DNA of 45,746 nt. Source: UBA2163 sp964575575. Lineage in GTDB: Bacteria; Patescibacteriota; Minisyncoccia; Phycocordibacterales; UBA2163. Below the pieces are notes generated by a model. The model did not search any database, had not been told where the DNA came from, and saw only the letters and a list, made by a program, of their open reading frames with translations. The stretch's first letter is position 1, and every line of letters begins with the position of its first letter. This document shows, one piece after another, positions 16,957 to 25,010 of the stretch. The DNA lies in assembly GCA_964575575.1 (NCBI GenBank), contig CAZNQQ010000003.1, positions 1 to 45,746 on the forward strand, written 5' to 3'. Position numbers and translations under genes: made by a program.

Positions 16957-17463
16957 TTAATATTCCACCAACTCTTTTCTAATATCATAGAATAGTGTTG
17001 ATTTTTTCATATCAATAGCAAGAGATAGAATTTCCCTCATTCTTTCATCTGAACAACCACCTACATATTCATCAGCCAGAATCCATAATTTCAGATTATC
17101 TTCTAACTCCTTTTTTCCATTTTCGTCATCCATTAATGAATCGAAAAATAAGAATTTACTTTCATCATCAACAAACAATTCCAAACTAATAACATTGTCA
17201 CTAATGATAGCGTCAGTTTGAGCGTTCACAAGTGTGGCACCCTCTACTAATTTAACTGACAATTTGACAACAGATTTATCGTCATAAAAGCCTTTGCAAT
17301 ATTCTTCTAATTCTTTATACAGACAAGAATAAGTAGCCTCTTCTTTCTTCAATAATTCTGGTTTATCAAGAACAGGAACGACACCAAAAGAAGTTTTACC
17401 GATGAAAAAGAAAATAGATACAATAATTGCTGTTACAAAAAATTTAATGAATAGACGTTTCAT
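16957..17463 (-). CDS. Secreted or membrane-anchored hypothetical protein, 168 aa
   Basis: I do not recognise the family. Residues 5-25 (FIKFFVTAIIVSIFFFIGKT) form a signal peptide or anchor. The mature part is acidic and mainly helical, with cysteines at YSCLYKELEEYCKGFY and in EYVGGCSDERM that may form disulfides outside the cell. AAAGGGG lies 6 nt before the ATG. It stands alone between rpsL and the site-2 protease, with its own terminator, and belongs to the group of orphan genes with strong Shine-Dalgarno sequences. Confidence 0.65.
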   Translation of the reverse strand: MKRLFIKFFVTAIIVSIFFFIGKTSFGVVPVLDKPELLKKEEATYSCLYKELEEYCKGFYDDKSVVKLSVKLVEGATLVNAQTDAIISDNVISLELFVDDESKFLFFDSLMDDENGKKELEDNLKLWILADEYVGGCSDERMREILSLAIDMKKSTLFYDIRKELVEY

Positions 17464-17556
17464 TTTTAACCCCTTTCATTTGGTTAAAAATTAGAAAAAT
17501 AAAATGTACTAACCTTATCTTTATATTATATCACATCAGTATACTATTGTCAAGGA

Positions 17557-18207
17557 TTAAAAGAAAGATACCCCAGTGATGAGTGAGAATATAATTGAGA
17601 TTAAACGCACAAAGATTGGACCAAATATGAAAATGAATACAAATACAAAGCCAAACATAGCTATAAGACCATATTGCGCCATCATATCCTGAAATCTTCT
17701 ATAACTTTCCGCTGCTTTAAGTGGCAAAATCGCAGTAAATACTTTTGACCCATCAAGTGGTGGTATAGGTATTAGATTAAATAATCCAAGTATAATATTA
17801 ACGAAAACAATAATACCTGCAATCTGTATAAAAGGACCTGTAGCAAAACCGTAGATAATCCCAAATCTTATAAGTAAACCAAATATAATAGCAATCGACA
17901 GATTCACAGCAGGACCGGCTCCAGCAACTATCGCCTCTGCCCACTTCCCTCCCTTTCGAAGATTGTATGGATTATAAGGAACTGGCTTTGCCCAACCGAA
18001 GATGAAGCCTGCGCCTGTGATGATGAGTATCGCGGGTATTATAATAGACCCCATCATATCTAGGTGTCTTATAGGGTTTAGGGTAAGTCTCCCTGCAAGC
18101 TTAGCTGTAGGGTCACCTAAATAGTTCGCGGCATAGCCGTGTGATACTTCGTGAAGTACAACAGAGAATATAAGTATTGCGATGATGAAGATAAAATCAG
18201 GTTGCAT
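17557..18207 (-). CDS. Site-2 protease family (M50) membrane zinc metalloprotease
   Basis: The 216-residue multi-pass membrane protein has the M50 zinc motif HEVSHGYAANYLGDPTAKLA (HExxH near residue 20) in its first helix. The third ligand motif NLIPIPPLDGSKV is near residue 145. About five to six hydrophobic segments surround these. It matches the compact Rip1/YwhC-like group without a PDZ domain, which cleaves membrane proteins or anti-sigma factors within the bilayer; the substrate is unknown. It is divergent from rpmB, with only 43 bp between starts. Confidence 0.93.
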   Translation of the reverse strand: MQPDFIFIIAILIFSVVLHEVSHGYAANYLGDPTAKLAGRLTLNPIRHLDMMGSIIIPAILIITGAGFIFGWAKPVPYNPYNLRKGGKWAEAIVAGAGPAVNLSIAIIFGLLIRFGIIYGFATGPFIQIAGIIVFVNIILGLFNLIPIPPLDGSKVFTAILPLKAAESYRRFQDMMAQYGLIAMFGFVFVFIFIFGPIFVRLISIIFSLITGVSFF

Positions 18208-18250
18208 ATTATGACTTTTATGATATCATATCAGCTACTTAAAGAAAATT

Positions 18251-18490
18251 ATGAAAGTTTGCCCGATAACAAAAAAAAGCTCTAAAGTTGCTGGAAGATA
18301 CAGCAATCGTGTTCGTGCTACCCAGTTTAACCCAGTAGGAAAAGTACGAAGAAAGGCAAACTTCCAGAAAAAGAAGATCTACATCCCAGAGCTTAAGAAA
18401 AGCATCACTCTAGAGCTTTCTGCCAAAGCTATCAAGACTATCAAAAAGAACGGCGCATACTCCACACTAAAAGAAGCCGGGCTTATTTAA
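18251..18490 (+). CDS. rpmB: Ribosomal protein L28
   Basis: L28 is a small large-subunit protein. The 79 residues match the family: KVCPITKKSSKVAGRYSNRV, then KRKANFQKKKIYIPEL-like segments, then SAKAIKTIKKNGAYSTLKEA. It is a single gene here, divergent from the M50 protease. Its 3' end overlaps that of the MBL gene by 8 bp (18483-18490) in a convergent arrangement. Confidence 0.93.
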   Translation: MKVCPITKKSSKVAGRYSNRVRATQFNPVGKVRRKANFQKKKIYIPELKKSITLELSAKAIKTIKKNGAYSTLKEAGLI

Positions 18491-19337
18491 CAAAAATATT
18501 TTCTCCATCGGACTCAAATACAATGAGTCCTTTGTTCCCCGTACTGAGCACCAACGAACCAAATTGTTCTAGTGTGTTTATAACTTCTTCATGTGGATGT
18601 CCGTATTTGTTGTCCTTCCCTGCAGAGATCACAGAGTACTTAGGTTGTACAAATCCTACGAATGCTTCGGCACTAGAAGTCTTAGACCCATGATGCCCTA
18701 CTTTGAGCACATTACTCTCTAGACTCTCGCTATCTAGCATAACTAAATAATTCTCAATAGACTTGGGCGAGTCGCCAGTTAGCATAAACTCAGTCTCACC
18801 ATACACGAGCTGTGCTATGACAGACGCAGTATTACTCTCAAGCTCCGGCACATCCCTGTCTGGAAACAAAATATTCAAGTAAACATCGTCATCTAGTACT
18901 ACTACCATCCCCCTTCTTGCTTCAACTCTCTTTATATTATCCACTACAGTTAACTGTAGTAGTTCTTCATATACAGCGCTGTCAGATTTTCTACCTGATT
19001 CAAGAAAGAAATCTACATCATATCTTTTTAGTATATCTGGAAAGCCACCTATATGATCTTCGTCAGGGTGCGTCGCAAGCACAGCATCAATAGAACGATC
19101 ATAAAATGGCATTACTTTACTTAACTGCCTCAATACAGCTTTGCTTCTACCACTATCTATCAAAACCTGATTGCCATTTGGCGCCTCTATATATACTGCA
19201 TCCCCTTGCCCGACATCAAGGAATGCCACAGTGAGCTTACCGCTACCTTGCTCAAAGATAACAGACCATATGAATATATTTAATACTAAAAGCCCTAGTA
19301 ATAAATAAAGTTTAATTCTCTTTTTTGCACCCGACAT
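18483..19337 (-). CDS. ComEC-type metallo-beta-lactamase domain protein (separate from ComEC)
   Basis: After an N-terminal membrane helix (residues 7-25, IKLYLLLGLLVLNIFIWSVI), the protein begins with VAFLDVGQGDAVYIEAPNGN, the signature start of the C-terminal MBL domain of ComEC. It then has the metal motif THPDEDHIGG and the later ligands LTGDSP and LKVGHHGSKTSS. In ComEC this domain is thought to degrade or process the non-transported DNA strand. Here it is an independent 284-residue protein, close to the channel gene comEC but separated by sodA. I chose the ATG at 19337 because a TATAAT box lies exactly 6 nt upstream; a longer frame would run into sodA. The palindrome at 18943-18960 is inside the gene. 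Confidence 0.88.
   Translation of the reverse strand: MSGAKKRIKLYLLLGLLVLNIFIWSVIFEQGSGKLTVAFLDVGQGDAVYIEAPNGNQVLIDSGRSKAVLRQLSKVMPFYDRSIDAVLATHPDEDHIGGFPDILKRYDVDFFLESGRKSDSAVYEELLQLTVVDNIKRVEARRGMVVVLDDDVYLNILFPDRDVPELESNTASVIAQLVYGETEFMLTGDSPKSIENYLVMLDSESLESNVLKVGHHGSKTSSAEAFVGFVQPKYSVISAGKDNKYGHPHEEVINTLEQFGSLVLSTGNKGLIVFESDGENIFVK
18943..18960. promoter_or_regulatory. trp-operator-like palindrome, coding variant
   Basis: ACTACAGTTAACTGTAGT is a perfect 18-bp palindrome that differs from the other copies by one symmetric change per arm. It encodes LQLTVVD within the MBL protein. It may be an intragenic operator or chance; the shared GTTAAC centre and ACTA/TAGT ends argue against chance. 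Confidence 0.4.
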
Positions 19338-19353
19338 TAATAAATTATATAAT
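19325..19353. promoter_or_regulatory. Divergent overlapping promoters, MBL gene and sodA
   Basis: On the plus strand TTGCAC (19325-19330), a 17-nt spacer and TATAAT (19348-19353) drive sodA, whose ATG is 8 nt after the box. On the minus strand TATAAT (19349-19344) is followed by six bases and the ATG at 19337. The two -10 boxes overlap by two bases, and only 24 bp separates the start codons, leaving no room for ribosome-binding sites. Confidence 0.7.
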
Positions 19354-19361
19354 GCACATAT

Positions 19362-19946
19362 ATGACATACAAAGAACAACAATTTGATATTCCAGCGCTT
19401 GAAGGAATATCTGAAAAGCAGATTCAAGCACATCTAGGGCTTTATGCTGGATACGTAAAGCATGTAAATCTAATACGCGAAAAGATTCAAGAACTTAAAG
19501 GCGACGACTACGTAGTAGCAGAGCTTCGAAGGAGATTCAGTTTTGAGTTTGACGGCATGCGTATGCATGAATATTATTTCAGTGCACTTGAGGGAGGAAG
19601 TAAAGAGATTAACCAAGACTCTGAGCTTGTAAAAGCTTTGTCAGAAAAATACGGTTCATGGGAAGGATTCATAGAACATTTCAAAGCAGTTGGTAAAAGC
19701 CGTGGCATCGGATGGACAGTGCTTTACTGGGATCCTAAAGGTAAAACTCCGCATGTCGCATGGACGGGTGACCACGAACTCGGAACACTTTCGGGAATAC
19801 CAATACTACTTGCTATGGACATGTGGGAGCATGCATTTATGGTTGACTATCTACCAGCAGAGAAAGGTAAATACATTGATGCATTCCTAAACAATGTAAA
19901 CTGGAGCTTCCCAGAGAAAATGTTTAATTACGCCACTTCCAAATAA
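19362..19946 (+). CDS. sodA: Superoxide dismutase, Fe/Mn family
   Basis: This enzyme converts superoxide to hydrogen peroxide and oxygen. The 194 residues include an N-terminal metal histidine segment (QAHLGLYAGYVKHVN), the second histidine in MRMHEYYFSAL, the conserved GIGWTVLYWD, and the last two ligands in LLAMDMWEHAFMVDY. The family normally has HHxxHHxxYV at the N-terminal helix; here the pattern is HLGLYAGYVKH, a shortened but alignable version. Metal preference cannot be read with confidence. The 3' end overlaps comEC by 23 bp in a convergent arrangement. Transcription probably starts within 2 nt of the ATG. Confidence 0.92.
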   Translation: MTYKEQQFDIPALEGISEKQIQAHLGLYAGYVKHVNLIREKIQELKGDDYVVAELRRRFSFEFDGMRMHEYYFSALEGGSKEINQDSELVKALSEKYGSWEGFIEHFKAVGKSRGIGWTVLYWDPKGKTPHVAWTGDHELGTLSGIPILLAMDMWEHAFMVDYLPAEKGKYIDAFLNNVNWSFPEKMFNYATSK

Positions 19947-21384
19947 CTATTCCGTAGATTATATATATTAAGACAGCTATCCATATTGGAAAATAGTTTA
20001 TTTCTATTGCTGCAACTGGCAATGATGCGAAGATGTCCACCACTTTTAGCTGATATGTAAGCAGTGCATTTGTTATGAATGCAAATGGCAGTGAGATGAT
20101 AGTTGATACGAAGCCGAGCATACCTGTTATAAATCCAAAGAGCATTGTTATAGGTACAAATACTAAAATAAGTAGATTAACTGGGAGCGCTACGAGCGAG
20201 AGCGTTCCCATTTTGTATAAAATCATCGGCAAGACAAAGATTTGTGTAGCAACTGTAGCAACAGCAAACTCGCGAAGCTGGAATCTGGTAGGTAATAAGT
20301 GAAAATGTTTCTCTATTTTTGGTGCAAGATAAATAAGGGCTAAAGTTGCAGTAAATGAAAGTTGAAATGACGAATCAAAAACCAAAATCTTAGGGTTGTG
20401 TAGTAGCATCAAAAACCCTGCAATGAAAAGCGCGCGGGTTATGGTCTGCGTCCGCCCCGTTGCGCGAGCAAGAAGCACAAAAAGCGCCATCATTGACGCA
20501 CGCACTATAGTTGCAGACCCACCAGTGAGTATTGCAAAGAAAATAATAGAAATAGCCCCAAGAGAGAGGCTAAACATATGTGGTAAGAATGCAAAGAAGC
20601 GCATTATAGCTTCAGCGACAATCGTTACGTTGTATCCAGAGAGTACTACTATGTGTATAATGCCAGTTTTTCTAAAATCCTCTTGTAGCTCATCGCCTAA
20701 AGACTGTTTTGCTCCTACCACAAGCCCGCCAAGCAAAGACGACTGCGGATCAGGAATAACTCTACTTACTTTTTCAAGGAACGCACGCTTAAATGCAAAT
20801 AAATTACGCTTAACAATATTACCATGCCCTCTTGAGATAAGTTTGGAATCAGGATAAAACACTTGGTAAAATATATCGTCTTTCGCAAGATAGGACACGT
20901 AATCAAAACTCTCGCCGTCGTCATCTACAAAGTTTTTTGGCTTTCTTAGTTCACCCTTTATACTTATTTTATCTCCATATGAAAACCTCGGATGTATGTC
21001 TGTTATGACGATCGCTCTGGTGTCAAATTCTTCTATGTTCACTATAAACCTTGTATTGTTTTCTCTTTCATCTGGCTCGTCTACTATTACACCTTCTAGT
21101 ACAACTTCCTGCCCCACCTCTCTATCAAGCTCTGGATTACCTTTATTCAAATCTGCTATATCAAATCGCAACATCCCTACCCCAGCGCTTAATATGAAAA
21201 TCGCACTTATCACCAACACCGAGGTTGAACCTCGGTGTTGGTGATTTAAATAATATAAAAGAAAAATAGCGCCAGAGAGCGCTATAAGGAATACTGAAAA
21301 AGCAAAACCTAAGTTAAAAAAGGAACGAAATAAAATCCCTGTAGCAAACCCGCCTATCAGTACGTACAAATAATTTTGGTTCAT
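19924..21384 (-). CDS. comEC: ComEC/Rec2 DNA-uptake channel, without its MBL domain
   Basis: ComEC forms the channel for single-stranded DNA across the inner membrane in transformation. The 486 residues have N-terminal membrane helices (residues 1-75), a DUF4131-like OB region (VVLEGVIVDEPDERENNTRF and GDKISIKGELRKPKNF), and then the Competence domain. The latter includes GLVVGAKQSLGDELQEDFRK, TGIIHIVVLSGYNVTIVAEA and GGSATIVRASMMALFVLLAR, with about eight further helices. The protein ends after these helices; the MBL domain is encoded separately at 18483-19337. A 37-bp palindrome (21209-21245) lies in the coding sequence. It follows rnhA by 2 nt in the recJ-rnhA-comEC operon. Confidence 0.93.
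   Translation of the reverse strand: MNQNYLYVLIGGFATGILFRSFFNLGFAFSVFLIALSGAIFLLYYLNHQHRGSTSVLVISAIFILSAGVGMLRFDIADLNKGNPELDREVGQEVVLEGVIVDEPDERENNTRFIVNIEEFDTRAIVITDIHPRFSYGDKISIKGELRKPKNFVDDDGESFDYVSYLAKDDIFYQVFYPDSKLISRGHGNIVKRNLFAFKRAFLEKVSRVIPDPQSSLLGGLVVGAKQSLGDELQEDFRKTGIIHIVVLSGYNVTIVAEAIMRFFAFLPHMFSLSLGAISIIFFAILTGGSATIVRASMMALFVLLARATGRTQTITRALFIAGFLMLLHNPKILVFDSSFQLSFTATLALIYLAPKIEKHFHLLPTRFQLREFAVATVATQIFVLPMILYKMGTLSLVALPVNLLILVFVPITMLFGFITGMLGFVSTIISLPFAFITNALLTYQLKVVDIFASLPVAAIEINYFPIWIAVLIYIIYGIVIWKWRN
21209..21245. repeat. 37-bp perfect palindrome inside comEC
   Basis: The arms are 18 bp with a single central base. The inner part, ACACCGAGGTTGAACCTCG, is identical to the rplB terminator stem at 7959-7976. 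In comEC it is read in frame as part of NHQHRGSTSVLV, a short loop between the second and third hydrophobic segments, where an insertion would be tolerated. Confidence 0.85.
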
Positions 21385-21386
21385 TT

Positions 21387-21809
21387 CTATCCTTTATCCA
21401 TTGCTTCGTTTGCAAGTCTGTCGGCTTCTTTGTTTTGCTCTCGAGGGATGTAGGTGAATATAATGTTTGGAAAATCTTTCACCTGCATGTTGTGGATCTT
21501 TATGAACTGCCCGAAAAGCGTTTCTTCTTTTATCTGGTACTCGCCACTTAGCTGACGCGCTACAAGCTGACTATCCATCTTTACTTCAATATCAAAATCT
21601 TTAATTTTCTGTCCTAATATCTTTTTCAAAGCTTTAAGCCCTTCTATGACTGCTTCGTACTCTGCAAAGTTGTTAGTCTGCTTACCCAAATATTTTGAAA
21701 CCTCTTTTAAAACCTTACCGTCGAGACCAACTATCACCGCGCCAATCCCTGCAGGTCCTGGATTTCCTCTTGAGCCACCGTCTGTATAAATAATTATTTT
21801 ATCTTTCAT
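21387..21809 (-). CDS. rnhA: Ribonuclease HI
   Basis: RNase HI cleaves the RNA strand of RNA-DNA hybrids. The 140 residues have the catalytic carboxylates in order: D in IYTDGGSRGNPGPAGIGAVI, E in NNFAEYEAVIEGLKAL, D in VKMDSQLVARQLSGEY, and the last Asp in REQNKEADRLANEAM. It sits between recJ and comEC with gaps of 4 and 2 nt, so all three are translated from one message. RecJ and RNase H are plausible partners for processing incoming DNA or removing R-loops. Confidence 0.95.
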   Translation of the reverse strand: MKDKIIIYTDGGSRGNPGPAGIGAVIVGLDGKVLKEVSKYLGKQTNNFAEYEAVIEGLKALKKILGQKIKDFDIEVKMDSQLVARQLSGEYQIKEETLFGQFIKIHNMQVKDFPNIIFTYIPREQNKEADRLANEAMDKG

Positions 21810-21813
21810 AACT

Positions 21814-23520
21814 TTATATTACATCAACAATCCTTAAACGCAATTCCGGGAAATTACGAAACATTGATTTCTCCATAGTCGCAACTAAGTTAATCCTCTC
21901 TCCCTTCTCCAAACTTGCCTTAAAACTTTCATTTGTTTTGAAAAATGCTATAGCGGAGATTGTCTTACTATTACTTTTTTTAAACTCAAGCTTAAGATGG
22001 TTCTTCTCTTTACCAAAATGACTAACTTGATCAATTAAAATGCTGTTAAATAAAAACAACGGCTTTGGATTCCCGACACCAAATGGCGCAAACTTTTCTA
22101 TAACAGAATACGTACTCCAGTTTATATCGTCTACTTCAAGATGCTTATCTATAAACATTTCGTCAGGATTATCTGTATGGTTCTTTCTTGCTTCTTCATA
22201 TATGTCATTTAAAGTTTGCTCTAGTGTATGTACGTCTTCAGTTTTAATAGAAAACCCGCCAGCGTATGAGTGCCCTCCAAACCCTACAAAAGCATCTTTC
22301 GCTAACTCCATCATATTCACAAGGTTTACACTACCGTCTGACCGGCAGGACCCTTTCAAAATATCCCCACTGTCCCTCCCCCACAGAAAGACGGTCTTGC
22401 CGTACTCTTCTGCTATAGAGTTGGCTACAAGGCCCAAAAGTGCTGGTTTCCAGTTAGGGTTTCCCATTACTATTACGTCTTTTAGACCCCCTGATTGTTT
22501 AATTTTCTTTTTTATTTCTTTTACAATACCTGCAACTATTCCTTTTCTTTCGTCATTTATTTTATTTAGATATATAGCAAGCTCATCTGCATGCACTTCA
22601 TCATCCGTCACAAGAAGCTTAAATGCATCGTATGGAAGATCCATTCGTGAAGCTGCATTGATGCGAGGTGCAATCATAAACCCTATGTCGTCTTCTGTGA
22701 TCTCACTTTGGTTTACTTTTATTTTTTTGCAGAGTTTCATCAGCCCAACACGTGGCGACTTGCGTAACACTTTAAGTCCAAAGTGTGCAAATGATCTGTT
22801 CTCCCCTAAAAGCGGAACCATGTCAGCAACTGTTGCGAGCCCTACCATATCAAGTAGCCACTTCTCCCAACCTTCCTTAATCTCAAAGTTGCCTTTTTGT
22901 ATAAGAGCCTGCACGAGCTTAAATGCGACACCTGCACCAGATATGTTTTTGTCTGGGTATTTGTCGCCCTTTTGTTTTGGATCTACAACGGCGCACGCTT
23001 TTGGTAATGTGCCATTTGTAAGGTGATGGTCTGTGATTATCACATCCACACCGAGTTCGTTTGCCTTATCAACTGATTCTACATCTGTAATACCGCAGTC
23101 AACTGTGATGATTAGCTTCACACTGTCCTTAGCAAACTCTTCAATAGCAGATATATGAAAACCATAACCGTCTTCGTGTCTATGTGGTATGTGGTTACTC
23201 ACGTTTTTATATCCAATCTTTTTAAAAAAGTCGTGCAACACTACGCCACCTGGTATGCCATCACAATCATAGTCACTATAAATTATTATTTTTTGTTTTT
23301 CTTTAATAGCAGAAAGGATTCTTTTTACAGCTTTGTCCATATCTTTTAAAAGAAACGGGTCATGCACATGACTGTCATAGTTAGGGTTTAAAAACTCTTG
23401 CGCATCTTCCGCGCTTTTTATACCACGATAAAAAAGAAGCTCCCCCATAAGCTCTCCATATCCTGAAAGCTCTTTAAGATCGCTTTCAAGTATTTTTTCA
23501 CGAGTAGGATATTTAGACAT
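21814..23520 (-). CDS. recJ: Single-stranded-DNA-specific exonuclease RecJ
   Basis: RecJ is a 5'-3' ssDNA exonuclease in recombination and mismatch repair. The 568 residues have the DHH-family motifs: SDYDCDGIPGGVVL (motif I), VDCGITD (II), TDHHLTNGTLP (III), DPK and AGVAFKLVQAL. The DHHA1 motif is FVGFGGHSYAGGFSIK, and an OB-fold follows at the end (LKLEFKKSNSKTISAIAFF). It leads the recJ-rnhA-comEC operon. The ATG at 23520 is preceded by TGGTAAAAT and six bases, so the message is probably leaderless. It is divergent from the HIT gene, with 27 bp between starts. Confidence 0.96.
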   Translation of the reverse strand: MSKYPTREKILESDLKELSGYGELMGELLFYRGIKSAEDAQEFLNPNYDSHVHDPFLLKDMDKAVKRILSAIKEKQKIIIYSDYDCDGIPGGVVLHDFFKKIGYKNVSNHIPHRHEDGYGFHISAIEEFAKDSVKLIITVDCGITDVESVDKANELGVDVIITDHHLTNGTLPKACAVVDPKQKGDKYPDKNISGAGVAFKLVQALIQKGNFEIKEGWEKWLLDMVGLATVADMVPLLGENRSFAHFGLKVLRKSPRVGLMKLCKKIKVNQSEITEDDIGFMIAPRINAASRMDLPYDAFKLLVTDDEVHADELAIYLNKINDERKGIVAGIVKEIKKKIKQSGGLKDVIVMGNPNWKPALLGLVANSIAEEYGKTVFLWGRDSGDILKGSCRSDGSVNLVNMMELAKDAFVGFGGHSYAGGFSIKTEDVHTLEQTLNDIYEEARKNHTDNPDEMFIDKHLEVDDINWSTYSVIEKFAPFGVGNPKPLFLFNSILIDQVSHFGKEKNHLKLEFKKSNSKTISAIAFFKTNESFKASLEKGERINLVATMEKSMFRNFPELRLRIVDVI

Positions 23521-23526
23521 CTGTGT

Positions 23527-23541
23527 ATTTTACCATATAAT
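23527..23541. promoter_or_regulatory. Divergent -10 boxes of recJ and the HIT gene
   Basis: Plus strand: TATAAT at 23536-23541, six bases, then ATG 23548. Minus strand: TAAAAT at 23532-23527 with an extended TGG before it, six bases, then ATG 23520. Both genes have the same -10 to ATG spacing in a 27-bp spacer. Confidence 0.7.
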
Positions 23542-23547
23542 AGAGTT

Positions 23548-23910
23548 ATGAATGATTGCCTATTTTGCAAAATAATAAATGGCGATATGCCGTCACATAA
23601 AGTGTACGAAGATTCTGATGTTCTAGCTTTTCTTGATATAAACCCTCTCTCACCCGGGCATGTACAAGTAATCCCTAAAGAGCACTATAGATGGGTATGG
23701 GACATACCAAACTATGATAGTTACTCACTTGTGGTACAAAAAATCGCTAAAGCAATGCAAGGAATATTTGGCACAGATGCTATTTTATCTAAAGTTGTTG
23801 GTGAAGAAATACCACACGCACACACTTGGATATTTCCCGAGCCTAATGAAGCAATCGGAGACAAAAAAGACTTTGAAAGAAATGTGGAGAAAATTAAATC
23901 TAATCTTTAA
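23548..23910 (+). CDS. HIT family hydrolase
   Basis: HIT proteins hydrolyse nucleoside phosphoramidates or dinucleotide tetraphosphates. The 120 residues start with the zinc-type motif CLFCKIINGDMPSHKVYEDS, then LAFLDINPLSPGHVQVIPKE, and end with the active-site region GEEIPHAHTWIFPEP. The active site reads HAHTW, where the canonical form is H-x-H-x-H-x-x; the third histidine is replaced by W, which would affect catalysis or mark a subfamily. The 3' end overlaps pgk by 11 bp (convergent). The gene appears leaderless. Confidence 0.9.
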   Translation: MNDCLFCKIINGDMPSHKVYEDSDVLAFLDINPLSPGHVQVIPKEHYRWVWDIPNYDSYSLVVQKIAKAMQGIFGTDAILSKVVGEEIPHAHTWIFPEPNEAIGDKKDFERNVEKIKSNL

Positions 23911-25009
23911 GCGCTTCTATACCAACGAGCGTGCCGTCTAGCAAAAACTTAAGCATTGCACCTCCAGCTGTGGAGATAAAGTCAAATTTATCTTCAAGAC
24001 CCAAGTGCTCTGTAGACGCTATAGTGTCTCCACCCCCAATAAGAGTTCTGGCTTTTGCATTTGCAACTATCTTTGCAAATTCTTCTGTATGTTTACCAAA
24101 ACCTCGTTCATACTCTCCAAGTGGTCCATTCCACAAAATAAATTCTGAATTATTAATTAATTCTTGTAGTTTTTTTATAGTTTCTGGTCCTGCATCTACT
24201 ATATTGTCATCGTCCAACACTTCTTCTGATTTTTTTATAACAGTTCCATCATTATTTTCTATAGTTACATCTATTGGGATTATAATTTTTTCATTTTGTG
24301 ATAAATCTTGTATATCTACATCAGAAGACAGAGATTTACCAATATTAAAACCTTTCATCTTAAAGAAATCATTAGCCAAAGCCCCTGACACAAACACATG
24401 GTCGTAAACTGTGATTAGTTTTTTTATAATCGGCTCTTTTGTCTCAAACTTTGCACCACCTATTACACAAAGCGACGGTGTGGGTGGGTTTAGTGCATCG
24501 GAAAGTTCTTTTACTTCTTCTTGAAACAAAATACCAACAAAACTTTCCAAATATTTTGGAACTCCAACTACAGAAGCGTGCTCCCTGTGCGACACAGAGA
24601 ATGCATCGTTTATATATACATCAGCCAAACTTGCCAACTCTTTTGCAAAAATATCGTCATTTAAAATCTCCCTGTCATCTGCTCTTAGATTTTCAAGCAT
24701 TACGACGTCGCCGTCTTTCATACTCTCTACTAAAGAAGTGGTGTTCTCTCCTAATACCTCTCCTGTAAAACTAAGTAAAATATGCTCTTTAAGGTATTCG
24801 TATACAAGGAGTAGTGATTCAGCGTCTCTTCCTATATGACCGTTTAGTATAACCCTTGCTCCAGATTCTCTTAAAAAATTAATAGTTTCCAACGCCTTAA
24901 CAAGACGAAAATCGTTGATTATTTTGCCGTCTTTAACAGGTACATTTAAGTCACTCCTTAAAAGCACTCTTTTACCTTTTAGATTTTCTACTTTTCGTAT
25001 ATCTTTCAT
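23900..25009 (-). CDS. pgk: Phosphoglycerate kinase
   Basis: This enzyme makes ATP from 1,3-bisphosphoglycerate in glycolysis. The 369 residues begin MKDIRKVENLKGKRVLLRSD, and substrate motifs follow: RSDLNVPVKDGKI, ILNGHIGR, YINDAFSVSHREHASVVGVP. The nucleotide-site segment is GGAKFETKEPIIKKL, and the C-terminal motif is TLIGGGDTIAST...FDFISTAGGAMLKFLLDG. It is shorter than the usual 390-400. I chose the ATG at 25009 because it matches the family start; an in-frame extension upstream overlaps tpiA. It starts 1 nt after the tpiA stop, forming a tpiA-pgk operon. Confidence 0.95.
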   Translation of the reverse strand: MKDIRKVENLKGKRVLLRSDLNVPVKDGKIINDFRLVKALETINFLRESGARVILNGHIGRDAESLLLVYEYLKEHILLSFTGEVLGENTTSLVESMKDGDVVMLENLRADDREILNDDIFAKELASLADVYINDAFSVSHREHASVVGVPKYLESFVGILFQEEVKELSDALNPPTPSLCVIGGAKFETKEPIIKKLITVYDHVFVSGALANDFFKMKGFNIGKSLSSDVDIQDLSQNEKIIIPIDVTIENNDGTVIKKSEEVLDDDNIVDAGPETIKKLQELINNSEFILWNGPLGEYERGFGKHTEEFAKIVANAKARTLIGGGDTIASTEHLGLEDKFDFISTAGGAMLKFLLDGTLVGIEALKD

Positions 25010-25010
25010 A

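Noticed and set aside
22040..23026. A 328-residue plus-strand frame opposite recJ
   Set aside because: RecJ on the other strand has all family motifs; the antisense frame is Ser/Pro-rich with no domain or start signal.
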